This document shows, in pieces, positions 7,767 to 16,982 of a stretch of 64,000 nucleotides of DNA. The stretch comes from Vibrio sp. YMD68 (lineage in GTDB: Bacteria; Pseudomonadota; Gammaproteobacteria; Enterobacterales; Vibrionaceae). The stretch is from the NCBI RefSeq assembly GCF_029958905.1, contig NZ_CP124613.1, forward strand, positions 372,001 to 436,000, written 5' to 3'. Below the pieces are notes generated by a model. That model ran no database searches. It had not been told where the DNA came from and saw only the letters and a list, made by a program, of their open reading frames with translations. The translations under genes and the position numbers were made by a program. Every line of letters begins with the position of its first letter. Positions within the stretch are counted from its first letter, which is position 1.

Positions 7767-8753
7767 ATGAGTCAAGCAGCGAGCAACGTCATGGAAGCAT
7801 CAGAAAGTAAAAGCTTTTTTTCTCGTTTGAATTTGAAAGCGCTTACACCGTATGGATTCCTACTGCCGTTCCTGATCATTTTTTCTGTTTTTGGGATTTT
7901 CCCGTTACTGTTTTCAATCTTTCTCTCGTTCCAAGTGTGGAACCCTGTTGAGGGGATGGATGCAATGCGATTTGTGGGGTTTGAAAACTATCACATTGCA
8001 TTGACTGACCCGTGGCTGTGGCGTTCATTGAAGAATACACTTTGGCTGGCCGTCACGTCTGGCGTCGCGCAGCATTTAGTGGCCATTCCTGTCGCTTATA
8101 TTCTGGTTTCAATGGGTGATCGAATGCGTCACTGGTTAACCTCTGCGTACTTTTTACCGTTCATCACATCGACGGTGGCGGCATCGTTAATCTTCTTCAA
8201 CATGTACTCACCGAACTCTGGAATCATTAACCAAACCTTGATCGCACTGGCTGACAGTTCGCTATTGGGTTGGGCTTTTGCATGGGTTAACGATTACCAA
8301 CCGATTCGTTGGTTGGATGATGCAACCATGATCAAGCCTTCTATCGCGATCATGATTTTCTGGAAATACACCGGTTTTAACATCGTTTTATACACCACAG
8401 GTTTGATGACGATTCCCAAAGAGATTTTAGAAGCGGCTCGTATGGATGGTGCGAATGCTTTCCGTCGTTTCTGGAACATCTCATTACCCATGATTCGTCC
8501 ATTTGTCTTCTTTGCCATCACGATGACCATCATCGGCAACTTACAAATGTTTGAAGAACCGTTCGTCTTAACTCGTGGCAGCGGTGGTGTCGGCCAATCA
8601 GGTCTCACTATCTCAATGTATCTATATAAAGTGGGTTGGGAATGGCTTGAGATGGGCACAGCCTCTGCTATTTCATGGTTACTCTTTGCTTTAATCGCAA
8701 CCTGTACCGCAATTCAATTCTTATTCTTTGGTAAAAAAGGGTTAGGGGAATAA
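7767..8753 (+). CDS. ABC sugar transporter permease, MalF type
   Basis: A 328-residue inner-membrane permease with six main hydrophobic segments, beginning after about 30 residues (YGFLLPFLIIFSVFGIFPLL). The EAA loop that docks on the ATPase is at EILEAARMDGANAFRRFWNI. Gene order (binding protein, MalF type, MalG type) and the EAA motif fix its role as one half of the translocation channel. The next permease starts four bases after its stop. No anomaly is visible. Confidence 0.9.
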   Translation: MSQAASNVMEASESKSFFSRLNLKALTPYGFLLPFLIIFSVFGIFPLLFSIFLSFQVWNPVEGMDAMRFVGFENYHIALTDPWLWRSLKNTLWLAVTSGVAQHLVAIPVAYILVSMGDRMRHWLTSAYFLPFITSTVAASLIFFNMYSPNSGIINQTLIALADSSLLGWAFAWVNDYQPIRWLDDATMIKPSIAIMIFWKYTGFNIVLYTTGLMTIPKEILEAARMDGANAFRRFWNISLPMIRPFVFFAITMTIIGNLQMFEEPFVLTRGSGGVGQSGLTISMYLYKVGWEWLEMGTASAISWLLFALIATCTAIQFLFFGKKGLGE

Positions 8754-8757
8754 TAAG

Positions 8758-9651
8758 ATGACGACTTCAACTCAGGTAAAATCATCGCCTCTATCAGGGC
8801 TGACGCCAAGCGATCGCACCATTCACATCATGACTAAAGTTGCGATGGTGATGCTCGCAATACTGCTGATCATTTCAGCCATTATTACGGTCTTCCCATT
8901 TGTATGGTCAGCGCTATTATCAACCCGTGACCGCTCTGAAATTTTCGGTTCAGGCATCAGCTTTGCTATCGGCGACAGCTTAATGGTCAACTACGCAAAA
9001 CTGCTAGAGATCATGCCGTTTTGGAAAGCGATGTTTAACTCAATTTACGTGGCTTTCTTAGGCACAACGATTTCATTGCTGTTCTGTAGCATGGGTGGAT
9101 ATGCGTTTGCGGTATTCAAGTTTAAAGGTAAGAACTTTCTGTTCGGTATGCTCGTGGGTTCAATGGCGATTCCGCCCGTGTTGAGCCTGATTCCATACTT
9201 CATGATCGTCAAATTCCTAGGGCTGCTTGATAACCACATTGCGGTCTGGCTTCCGTTCACGACAACGCCATTTGGTATCTTTTTAATGCGTCAGCACGTG
9301 ATTGCATCAATTCCAAAAGAGCTATTAGAAGCGGCTAAGCTGGATGGTGCTGGTGAGTTTAGAACGTACTGGAGTGTGGTTCTTCCGTTGATGAAACCCG
9401 CATTGGCCACGCTTGCTATCGTGCAGTTTGTTTTCTTTTGGAACATGTTTATGCAGCCGTTGGTTGTGCTTAATAACCCAGACAACTATGTCATCACACA
9501 GGCTCTGCGAAGTGTACAAGGTATTCCGAATACACCTTGGGGCGCGGTGATGTTGGGGACGACTATCTCTATCTTGCCGTTGGTTATTACCTATCTGTTT
9601 GCTTCTAAGCAGATGATTTCAGGGCTTACGTCTGGCGCGGTTAAGGGTTAA
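8758..9651 (+). CDS. ABC sugar transporter permease, MalG type
   Basis: A 297-residue permease, partner of the preceding MalF-type subunit. It has six predicted membrane helices and the EAA loop ELLEAAKLDGAGEFRTYWSV near residue 200. MalG-type proteins end soon after the last helix, as here (ITYLFASKQMISGLTSGAVKG is the tail). It is closely coupled to the upstream gene (four bases) and to the beta-glucosidase gene downstream. The two permeases with the ATPase at 11015 make the complete inner-membrane importer. Confidence 0.9.
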   Translation: MTTSTQVKSSPLSGLTPSDRTIHIMTKVAMVMLAILLIISAIITVFPFVWSALLSTRDRSEIFGSGISFAIGDSLMVNYAKLLEIMPFWKAMFNSIYVAFLGTTISLLFCSMGGYAFAVFKFKGKNFLFGMLVGSMAIPPVLSLIPYFMIVKFLGLLDNHIAVWLPFTTTPFGIFLMRQHVIASIPKELLEAAKLDGAGEFRTYWSVVLPLMKPALATLAIVQFVFFWNMFMQPLVVLNNPDNYVITQALRSVQGIPNTPWGAVMLGTTISILPLVITYLFASKQMISGLTSGAVKG

Positions 9652-9665
9652 TTAGGATGACTATA

Positions 9666-11015
9666 ATGAATAAATACCAGCTTCCAAGTGATTCAAAGCT
9701 GCTGCAATCTGATTTTGTCTTTGGTGTTGCGACATCGTCTTACCAAATTGAGGGAGGGGCTACAGCAGGCGGACGCGTCCCATCGATCTGGGATACGTTT
9801 TGTAATACACCGGGTAAAGTCGATAACGGTGACAATGGCGACATTGCTTGTGATCATTATCATTTGTGGAAACAAGACATTGAAATGATTCAAGGTTTAG
9901 GAGTCGATGCGTATCGTTTGTCCATCGCCTGGCCACGAATCATGCCGCAAGACGGCGTGGTAAACCCTGAAGGGCTTGACTTCTATGAGCAAATTATCGA
10001 TGAATGCCATGCTCGCGGAATGCAGGTTTATGTGACCCTTTATCACTGGGATTTACCGCAATATCTCGAAGATAAAGGCGGTTGGTTAAATCGCGAAACA
10101 GCGTACAAGTTTGCAGAATATGCCCAAGCGGTGAGTGCTCACTTTGGCAACAAGATTGACGTCTACACGACACTTAATGAACCGTTTGTTTCTGCTTTCT
10201 TAGGTTATCGCTGGGGCATTCACGCTCCCGGTATTAAGGGCGAACGTGAAGGCTTCTTAGCCTCACATCACTTGATGCTCGCGCACGGTCTGGCCATGCC
10301 GATTTTGCGCAGCAATGCCCCTCACTCAAAACATGGTGTGGTGTTTAATGCAACACCTGCTTATCCTCACCGCGACAAAGATCAGGGGGCGGCAGACTAC
10401 AACGAAGCTGAAAATTACCACTGGTTTATGGACCCGGTATTGAAGGGTGAATACCCAGCGGCCGTGGTTGAACGCCAAGCGGGCAATATGCCCATGATCC
10501 TCAAAGGGGACTTGGACATCATCAGCGCACCAGTGGATTACGTCGGTATTAACTATTACTCACGTGATGTGATGCGCTTTAACGAGAACGGTGATATTGA
10601 AAAAGTGACACAAGACGCTGAGCACACCTTCATTGGATGGGAAATCTATCCGCAAGGTTTGACCGATTTATTAGTGCGTATCAACGAACGTTACGACGAC
10701 CTTCCACCACTGTACATCACGGAAAATGGTGCGGCGGGCGATGATCAGACCGTGATCAATGGCGAAGTGAACGATGAACAACGTGTCCGCTATTTCCAAA
10801 GTCACCTGAACGCCGTTGACCAAGCGATTCGAGCGGGTGTGAGAGTCGATGGTTATTTCGCCTGGAGTTTGATGGACAATTTTGAATGGTCCTTTGGTTA
10901 TTGCCAACGCTTCGGCATGGTTCATGTCGACTATAAAACCCAACAAAGAACATTGAAACAGAGCGCAATTGCGTATCGAAATACGCTGCTAGCGCGCGCT
11001 GAGGAGAACAAGTAA
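9666..11015 (+). CDS. GH1 family beta-glucosidase
   Basis: A 449-residue glycoside hydrolase family 1 enzyme. The two catalytic glutamates sit in TLNEPF (acid/base, about residue 172) and YITENG (nucleophile, about residue 350). The N-terminal FGVATSSYQIEGG and the C-terminal DNFEWSFGY segments are standard for the family. It lacks a signal peptide, so it splits imported beta-glucosides in the cytoplasm. I favour ATG 9666 because the AGGA at 9653 abuts the earlier ATG at 9657 and is properly spaced for this one. Its stop overlaps the start of the ATPase gene by one base. 6-phospho specificity is unlikely because the uptake system is ABC rather than PTS. Confidence 0.92.
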   Translation: MNKYQLPSDSKLLQSDFVFGVATSSYQIEGGATAGGRVPSIWDTFCNTPGKVDNGDNGDIACDHYHLWKQDIEMIQGLGVDAYRLSIAWPRIMPQDGVVNPEGLDFYEQIIDECHARGMQVYVTLYHWDLPQYLEDKGGWLNRETAYKFAEYAQAVSAHFGNKIDVYTTLNEPFVSAFLGYRWGIHAPGIKGEREGFLASHHLMLAHGLAMPILRSNAPHSKHGVVFNATPAYPHRDKDQGAADYNEAENYHWFMDPVLKGEYPAAVVERQAGNMPMILKGDLDIISAPVDYVGINYYSRDVMRFNENGDIEKVTQDAEHTFIGWEIYPQGLTDLLVRINERYDDLPPLYITENGAAGDDQTVINGEVNDEQRVRYFQSHLNAVDQAIRAGVRVDGYFAWSLMDNFEWSFGYCQRFGMVHVDYKTQQRTLKQSAIAYRNTLLARAEENK

Positions 11016-12121
11016 TGGCTAAAGTAGAATTTAAGAACATCAAAAAATCTTTCGGAAATGTAGAAGTGGTGAAAGAGTTCGATTTCACGGTTAACGATGG
11101 TGAATTTGTGGTTTTCCTTGGCCCATCAGGCTGCGGTAAATCAACCACGCTTCGTATGCTTGCAGGGCTAGAGGAGATTACTTCTGGTGATATTTATGTT
11201 GGCGACAAGCTTATGAACAAGGTGGATGCGAAAGATCGTGACCTTGCGATGGTATTCCAAAGCTACGCCCTTTACCCGCACATGACGGTCTACGAAAACA
11301 TCGCGTTTGCACTCAAACTGAAAGGCATGCCAAAAGCGGAAATCGATGCTGAAGTACGTAAAGCGGCAAAAATGCTTGAGCTTGACCCACTTTTAGATCG
11401 TAAACCCAAAGAGCTTTCTGGCGGCCAGCGTCAGCGTGTTGCGATGGGCCGTGCGATGGTGCGGACCCCAAAAGTTTTCTTGTTTGACGAACCGCTTTCA
11501 AACCTTGATGCAAAACTGCGGGGTGTTATGCGTGAAGAGATCAAACACCTTCACCGAGAGCTAAAAACGACCACCATTTACGTCACCCACGATCAAATTG
11601 AAGCGATGACCCTTGCTGATCGTATTGTGATTCTTAAAGACGGTTACGTGGCTCAAGTCGGAACACCAACAGAAGTCTTCCAGCGCCCTGCGAACAAATT
11701 TGTGGCTCAGTTCATCGGCAACCCGTCAATGAATATGTTGGAAGCCAAGTTAATTGACAAAGAGGGGGAGTACTTTGTTGAACTGGGTGATGTTCACATT
11801 CCACTTCCTGATCGTTTTAAAGCCCATGCCTCTAAAAATCTCGCGCTTCATTTTGGTGTTCGTCCAACGGATATCCATTTACGCAAAGAACAAGTGGATC
11901 ATGACCGCGTGTTGCCTTTCCCGGTGAAGATCAAAGATAAAGAGCTACTTGGCGCAAGTATTTTGCTGAAAACGGAAATTGGTCATCAACCGCTTATGGT
12001 GGAAACCCAAGCCGCTGAAGTGGACGTTGATAGCCTCACCATGTACCTAGATCTGGACGCATTCCATCTCTTTGATGCGTTGAGCGAGAACTCACTAGCC
12101 AGCACTAAAATCGAGCACTAA
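11015..12121 (+). CDS. ABC sugar transporter ATPase, MalK/UgpC type
   Basis: A 368-residue ATPase of the CUT1 group. The Walker A motif is GPSGCGKST near residue 37, the signature is LSGGQRQRVAMGRAMV, and Walker B is KVFLFDEPLSNLDAKLR. A C-terminal TOBE-type domain of about 130 residues (LALHFGVRPTDIHL) is typical of MalK and UgpC. It overlaps the GH1 stop codon by one base, so translation is coupled. It is the last gene of the operon and should energise the permeases at 7767 and 8758. Confidence 0.92.
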   Translation: MAKVEFKNIKKSFGNVEVVKEFDFTVNDGEFVVFLGPSGCGKSTTLRMLAGLEEITSGDIYVGDKLMNKVDAKDRDLAMVFQSYALYPHMTVYENIAFALKLKGMPKAEIDAEVRKAAKMLELDPLLDRKPKELSGGQRQRVAMGRAMVRTPKVFLFDEPLSNLDAKLRGVMREEIKHLHRELKTTTIYVTHDQIEAMTLADRIVILKDGYVAQVGTPTEVFQRPANKFVAQFIGNPSMNMLEAKLIDKEGEYFVELGDVHIPLPDRFKAHASKNLALHFGVRPTDIHLRKEQVDHDRVLPFPVKIKDKELLGASILLKTEIGHQPLMVETQAAEVDVDSLTMYLDLDAFHLFDALSENSLASTKIEH

Positions 12122-12141
12122 AATCGAGTTCTAATGGTGAC

Positions 12142-12176
12142 CAGTCCATGAGGTAAAGGCTCATCCTCATGGACTG
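12142..12176 (+). terminator. Hairpin at the end of the beta-glucoside operon
   Basis: CAGTCCATGAGG pairs perfectly with CCTCATGGACTG (12 bp) around an 11-base loop, 20 bases after the ATPase stop. No T-run follows, so it could be a processing hairpin that also stabilises the transcript. Confidence 0.5.
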
Positions 12177-12349
12177 TGCCCCCACACCTCTACCCCATTG
12201 CACCTCAATAATTAGAGTCAGATTAGGGTTAAAGTGAAGGCCACGAACAGAACGCTTTTCCATTAAGATCCCGTTTTTCAATGATGCAGATTGAATTCAT
12301 ACACGTCCTGAGTAATCTGCCTCCCTTGCTTGCTAATTTGGGTGTACAG

Positions 12350-13366
12350 ATGATGACAAAAAAAAATAAAACACCGACGGTCTATGATGTTGCAAAACTC
12401 GCAGGTGTCTCACCGAGTACCGTGTCGCGTTTTCTCAATCGCACTACTTATGTCTCTGATGAAAAAAGTCAAAATATTGAACAAGCGATCAAGACAATAG
12501 GGTATAAACCAAGCTATCCCGTACAGCAGAAAAGTAATCGCCGCTCGATGACGATTGGTGTCTTGATTCAACACCCAGAGAGCCCGCACACAAGTCGAAT
12601 TTTAAACGACATGGAAAAAACGCTTATCGCTCAAGGGTATTCGCTTGTCATCGCAACGGGGCACTGGCAAAGCAAATTGGAAGTGCATGCACTGGAGTAT
12701 TTGATTAAAAATAATGTGGATGCTGTCATTATTGTCACGGGTCATTTGAAATCGGATTTGATTGTTAAAACCGCAGAATCTATTCCTGTCGTGACCGTGG
12801 GTTACGATGTGGAAGGGCCGAACATTCGTAGTTTGAACTTGAACAATACACTGGGTGGCTATATTGCAACCTTACATTTGTTGCAGCAAGGGCACGTTAA
12901 TGTGGCCCACATCAAAGGGTTATCTAATCAACCAGACTCTGGAGCGCGTTATGAGGGGTATAAAAAGGCGTTGGCGGAGTCAAATATTAAGGTGAACCCC
13001 AAGCTCGTTAAGCAAGGGGATTTTAGCTCTGAAATCGGCTATGAAAAAACCATCGAGTTGCTGGATTCTAAGGTGCATTTTTCGGCCATTTTTGCTGCCA
13101 ATGACCAAACTGCTTATGGCGCCATAAAAGCACTAACGGATAAGGGCTATAAAGTACCTGAAGATATTTCAGTGGTTGGTTTTGATGATCTTCCTGTGTC
13201 GAAGTATTTCACGCCAGCGCTTACCACACTGAGGCAGCCTGTTGAAGAGATTGGTGTTGTGTGTGCAGAATCGGTTCTAAATCTATTGTCTGGCGAGAGA
13301 CACGAAGCACGTCTTCCCCCGATTGACCTGATTGTTAGGCAGTCCACAAAATCGATTTATCGTTAA
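12350..13366 (+). CDS. Second LacI-family regulator
   Basis: A 338-residue LacI/GalR protein. The headpiece TPTVYDVAKLAGVSPSTVSR begins near residue 7, and the effector domain carries QGHVNVAHIKGL and FAANDQTAYGAIKAL. An in-frame ATG at 12281 would add 23 residues unlike any LacI headpiece and has no ribosome binding site. I therefore use the ATG pair at 12350/12353, which follows GGGTG. It lies between the beta-glucoside operon and the aldehyde dehydrogenase gene and could regulate either. Having two LacI regulators flank one sugar operon suggests separate inducers. Confidence 0.82.
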   Translation: MMTKKNKTPTVYDVAKLAGVSPSTVSRFLNRTTYVSDEKSQNIEQAIKTIGYKPSYPVQQKSNRRSMTIGVLIQHPESPHTSRILNDMEKTLIAQGYSLVIATGHWQSKLEVHALEYLIKNNVDAVIIVTGHLKSDLIVKTAESIPVVTVGYDVEGPNIRSLNLNNTLGGYIATLHLLQQGHVNVAHIKGLSNQPDSGARYEGYKKALAESNIKVNPKLVKQGDFSSEIGYEKTIELLDSKVHFSAIFAANDQTAYGAIKALTDKGYKVPEDISVVGFDDLPVSKYFTPALTTLRQPVEEIGVVCAESVLNLLSGERHEARLPPIDLIVRQSTKSIYR

Positions 13367-13423
13367 ATTTAAATCACCAAGTAGAACTAATCCTTAGCGA
13401 ATTTATCAATCTGGCTTATGATT

Positions 13424-13514
13424 TCCTTAATCCTTAATCCTTAATCCTTAATCCTTAATCCTTAATCCTTAATCCTTAATCCTTAATCCTTAATCCTTAA
13501 TGCTTAATGCTTAA
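13424..13514. repeat. Tandem heptamer array (TCCTTAA)11 plus two variants
   Basis: Eleven perfect head-to-tail copies of TCCTTAA run from 13424 to 13500, followed by two copies of TGCTTAA to 13514. The array ends 20 bases before the aldehyde dehydrogenase start codon, in its promoter or leader. Perfect short repeats of this length are prone to slippage. The unit length is not a multiple of three, but the array is non-coding. Confidence 0.97.
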
Positions 13515-13534
13515 TCGTCTTGGAGTCTGAGAAC

Positions 13535-14962
13535 ATGGAATTGATCGTCAATAAGTTGTTATTGAGCTGTTTGTGTCAAGAAGGGGATCATTCAATTGCT
13601 GTCTTCAATCCAGCCGATCAGACGGTTTTGGGCCACATCCCTTCTTTATCGCGCTCAGACATTCACCTGAAAATTGAAAAATCCAAAGCGGCTCAGCAGA
13701 AGTGGCAGCAAAAAACAGCGTCAGAACGCAGTGTCGTATTGCAGCGCTGGTATCAACTCGTGATAGAAAATGCGGAAGATTTAGCACGGTTGATGACTCT
13801 TGAGCAGGGTAAGCCACTGGGTGAAGCGAGAGGTGAGGTCATGTATGGGGCTTCATTTATTCAATGGTTTGCCGAGGAAGGTAAGCGTGCTTACGGAGAA
13901 ACCATCCCAACCCCATTCGCCAATAAAAGAGTGATGACGATTCGACAACCTGTGGGGGTCACTGCCGCAATCACACCGTGGAATTTCCCAATAGCAATGA
14001 TGACACGTAAAGTCGCACCAGCGTTAGCCGCAGGGTGTAGCTGCCTGGTGAAACCGGCAAACCAAACCCCTTTGTCTGCATACGCTCTTGCCGAATTAGC
14101 TTACCAAGCCGGTTTACCGGAAGATTTATTGGCAGTGGTGAATAATCACTCTTCAGCAGAAGTGGGTGATATATTTTGTCGCCATGAAGACATTAAAAAG
14201 CTCTCCTTTACAGGATCAACCGAAGTGGGCCGAACCCTTCTTAAATTGACCGCAGAAACAGTAAAACGAACCTCAATGGAATTAGGTGGCAATGCCCCAT
14301 TCATCGTCTTTGATGATGCGGATATTGATGCTGCGGTTGCTGGGGCGGTGGCGTCTAAATTCAGGAATGCGGGTCAGACCTGCGTGTGTGCCAATCGTTT
14401 TTACATCCATGATTCCATTTATGATCAGTTTGTTGACAAATTTGTTGCTGCGGTGAGTCAACTGAAAATTGGTAATGGCCTAAAAAATGGCGTATCAATC
14501 GGGCCGTTGATCGATAAAAAATCGAAAGAGAAGATAGAACATTTACTAGAGGAAACGATATCTCAAGGAGCAACGCTTCGTTATGGCGGTAAACGTTTAT
14601 CTGGGAATTATATTCAGCCGACGATATTAACCGACGTCACTCAGGACATGAGCATCGTCAAGCAGGAAATTTTCGGGCCTGTTGCACCTTTGCTGAGGTT
14701 TACTGATACCAATGATTTGATTGAAAAAGCCAATGACACGATCTATGGCTTGGCGAGCTACTTTTATACCAAAGATTTGAACCAAGCGTTTCATGTGGCG
14801 GAGTCGTTGGAATACGGTATGGTCGGTATTAATGAGGGCATTATTTCAACCGAAGTTGCGCCATTTGGTGGGGTAAAGCAATCGGGCTTTGGTCGGGAAG
14901 GGGCAAGGCAGGGAATGGATGAGTATTTAAACATTAAGTATCTGTGCCTGGGTGGAATGTAA
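13535..14962 (+). CDS. NAD(P)-dependent aldehyde dehydrogenase, succinate-semialdehyde type
   Basis: A 475-residue aldehyde dehydrogenase closest in style to GabD. Landmarks in order are the cofactor segment TPWNFPIAMMTRKVAPALAA, the glycine motif FTGSTEVGR, the general-base glutamate in MELGGNAPF, and the catalytic cysteine in RNAGQTCVCANRFY. The C-terminal EVAPFGGVKQSGFGREG is also typical. I start at ATG 13535, nine bases after GGAG; an upstream in-frame TTG at 13520 overlaps that GGAG. The heptamer array lies directly upstream and may influence expression. No GABA transaminase is adjacent, so the physiological aldehyde is uncertain. Confidence 0.85.
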   Translation: MELIVNKLLLSCLCQEGDHSIAVFNPADQTVLGHIPSLSRSDIHLKIEKSKAAQQKWQQKTASERSVVLQRWYQLVIENAEDLARLMTLEQGKPLGEARGEVMYGASFIQWFAEEGKRAYGETIPTPFANKRVMTIRQPVGVTAAITPWNFPIAMMTRKVAPALAAGCSCLVKPANQTPLSAYALAELAYQAGLPEDLLAVVNNHSSAEVGDIFCRHEDIKKLSFTGSTEVGRTLLKLTAETVKRTSMELGGNAPFIVFDDADIDAAVAGAVASKFRNAGQTCVCANRFYIHDSIYDQFVDKFVAAVSQLKIGNGLKNGVSIGPLIDKKSKEKIEHLLEETISQGATLRYGGKRLSGNYIQPTILTDVTQDMSIVKQEIFGPVAPLLRFTDTNDLIEKANDTIYGLASYFYTKDLNQAFHVAESLEYGMVGINEGIISTEVAPFGGVKQSGFGREGARQGMDEYLNIKYLCLGGM

Positions 14963-15123
14963 TGCGTGATAAGGCTTAAAGCTTGCTATTGACTAAACGA
15001 ATCAGTGCGATGACTAGAGGGCTAGTATTACTTAAGAGCGACTCTTACTTAACAGCTATTCAAACTTAAAGGGAACAGTGACAAAGAGAGCCGTGATTTA
15101 AACGTAAAAGTAGTAACGTTGTC

Positions 15124-16215
15124 TTATCGCTTTTGTTCGGTTCGTGGGCGATCGGTATCAGCAAATTTCATCTGGTACATATTGTGGTCAGCGATGGATA
15201 TGAGCTGGTTAATTTCTTTCGAATCGTCCGGGTAAATACTCGTTCCGACACTGCAACCTAATCGGGTGTTATAGCCACCTTTAAGGTGTATGGGTTCTTC
15301 AAAGCAAGCTTCAATAAAACCGTGCATTTTGCGAATTTCCACCGGACTATTTGAATTTAAAATCAGTGCAAATTCATCGCCGCCCATTCGGTATACCTTA
15401 TAATTGCTTGATGGGATCATGGTGCTGAGTCGCCAAGCTATTTGAGTGAGTGCTTCATCTCCTGCTTGATGACCGAAACTATCGTTGACGGCTTTAAATC
15501 CATTTAGGTCCAAAAGAAACAGTGAAAAAGGCTGATTCTTCTGCTTATGATTGAGCGCTTCAAACAGAGAGAAGCGATTAGAAATTCCGGTGAGCGTATC
15601 GGTAAAAGCCAGTGCTTTATGGTGCTTAGATTCTTGATAATAGATGTAACTCACAAGTCCAATGCAGCTGAACAGTAAGAGCATAAGTACATACTGGATA
15701 TTCGCGATTTGCTGCGCCTGTTGCATACGTTCCTTGTGTATGGGGTTTTTCAACCGATAGTTTTTATTAATGTAAGCAATCATATCCGCGTAAATTTGAT
15801 TGAGCTGTTCGCTAATGATTAAGACATCATCTTGAGTTTTTATGTTGTTAAATGGCTCTTCTAGGTGTTGAAATCTAAAGAACAGCGCTTCAAAAAAGTC
15901 ATGAGCCCCTTCTAAAGACATAAATCCATGAGATTCTTGATTGTAGAGCAGGATGTCAAATCGGCTCCAAGTCAGTTCGTATTTTAGCCATGTTTTCTTA
16001 TGTTCTGCGTCACCATCCAATGTGTAAGGGGTAATGGCGGTTAGCTCCGATAATTGTTTCGATAACTGAAGTAGAAACCAAGTGGCTTGATTTTGGGAGT
16101 TGGTATAAGAGCGAGTTAATTCGCGTGTTGTCGATAGAATAAAGAAGTTCGCGACAATCAATAGTATTGATAGAACAATGAGTAATTTTTTCGATTTAGA
16201 GATAAAAGTGTGCAT
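15124..16215 (-). CDS. Membrane diguanylate cyclase with periplasmic sensor domain
   Basis: A 363-residue GGDEF protein that should make c-di-GMP from two GTP. A first helix at about residues 10-30 and a second at about 175-195 enclose a helical periplasmic domain of about 145 residues. The cyclase domain follows (DTLTGISNRFSL, LDLNGFKAVNDSFGHQAGD, YRMGGDEFALIL). The GGDEF signature is intact, and I see no RxxD inhibitory site five residues upstream of it. It lies 17 bases downstream of a periplasmic Moco-fold protein on the same strand. That pairing suggests the small protein reports to the periplasmic domain. Confidence 0.88.
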   Translation of the reverse strand: MHTFISKSKKLLIVLSILLIVANFFILSTTRELTRSYTNSQNQATWFLLQLSKQLSELTAITPYTLDGDAEHKKTWLKYELTWSRFDILLYNQESHGFMSLEGAHDFFEALFFRFQHLEEPFNNIKTQDDVLIISEQLNQIYADMIAYINKNYRLKNPIHKERMQQAQQIANIQYVLMLLLFSCIGLVSYIYYQESKHHKALAFTDTLTGISNRFSLFEALNHKQKNQPFSLFLLDLNGFKAVNDSFGHQAGDEALTQIAWRLSTMIPSSNYKVYRMGGDEFALILNSNSPVEIRKMHGFIEACFEEPIHLKGGYNTRLGCSVGTSIYPDDSKEINQLISIADHNMYQMKFADTDRPRTEQKR

Positions 16216-16232
16216 ACGATATCAACGGTTCT

Positions 16233-16706
16233 TTACGGCTTCGAGTGAATGATAACTTCGTCAATTTGCCAAACCATTTGGTTATAAAAGACATCGTTAG
16301 CAATCTCAGGGTATTTGTCTACATTAAAGACCAGCCAGTAAGGACCTTTATTTCGTACTTTCATTTTTTTTTCGTCCATCATGTAGGCAATGATGGGTTC
16401 ATATTTCAGAATATCGTCGATATTTGAGTTTGCGGCGTAGTCATTTAGTGCAATAAAAGAGAGGGAATGGATGCTCTCGGAATCTTTATTCAAGTAATCG
16501 ATTAAATCGGTGACTCGCATACCTGAATATGATTTTGGTTGTTTGAACCAGGGAAGCTTGGTTGAAAAGGAGCTGACTGGAATATCTTGACTGATTTGTT
16601 CATAGGACAAAGTTACAACGGCATCATCGCTACGGATGACTAGAGGCGTCGCTAAAGCTGAAAAACTGAAAAAAAGTAAAAGTATTAGTGAGAAAATCCA
16701 TTTCAT
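16233..16706 (-). CDS. Periplasmic oxidoreductase molybdopterin-binding-like protein
   Basis: A 157-residue secreted protein: signal peptide to about residue 19 (LFFSFSALA), then a segment resembling the sulfite-oxidase Moco-binding fold (VTLSYEQISQDIP, YSGMRVTDLIDYL, then KGPYWLVFNVDKYPEI). The chain contains no cysteine, so the thiolate that binds molybdenum in true enzymes is missing. It is probably a ligand-sensing relative rather than an enzyme. It starts a two-gene leftward unit with the diguanylate cyclase. The fold is assigned by similarity of segment order; the sensory role is inference. Confidence 0.7.
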   Translation of the reverse strand: MKWIFSLILLLFFSFSALATPLVIRSDDAVVTLSYEQISQDIPVSSFSTKLPWFKQPKSYSGMRVTDLIDYLNKDSESIHSLSFIALNDYAANSNIDDILKYEPIIAYMMDEKKMKVRNKGPYWLVFNVDKYPEIANDVFYNQMVWQIDEVIIHSKP

Positions 16707-16891
16707 GCCGTTAACCTTTAAATCAATAGAACAGCCTAATTAGTATCCGTTTTAAGGTTATCAATTAGACAGTGAATTAATCCTAAGTATAAGGGAACAG
16801 CCATTGCTTTACATTAAATAGTAACCAATTAGTCAGTAGTATCACTAATTAATATGCAACAAAGTTATTTTTGTGAAGTGAAAACAAAAAG

Positions 16892-16913
16892 AAACCCCGC
16901 CGAGGCGAGGTTT
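16892..16913 (-). terminator. Intrinsic terminator of the yjiH-like gene
   Basis: On the minus strand AAACCTCGCC pairs with GGCGGGGTTT (one mismatch) around two bases, and a T-rich run follows. It is about 70 bases beyond the stop codon of the leftward gene at 16983. Confidence 0.65.
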
Positions 16914-16982
16914 GTTATTGGGTTCTATTCATCATTCATCAGAGACAGCAATGGTCATAGACATAAAGATTGAACTGCGTGT

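Noticed and set aside
13424..13514. CRISPR-like array
   Set aside because: The unit is 7 bases with no spacers, so it is a simple tandem repeat. The same holds for the arrays at 34394 and 59054.
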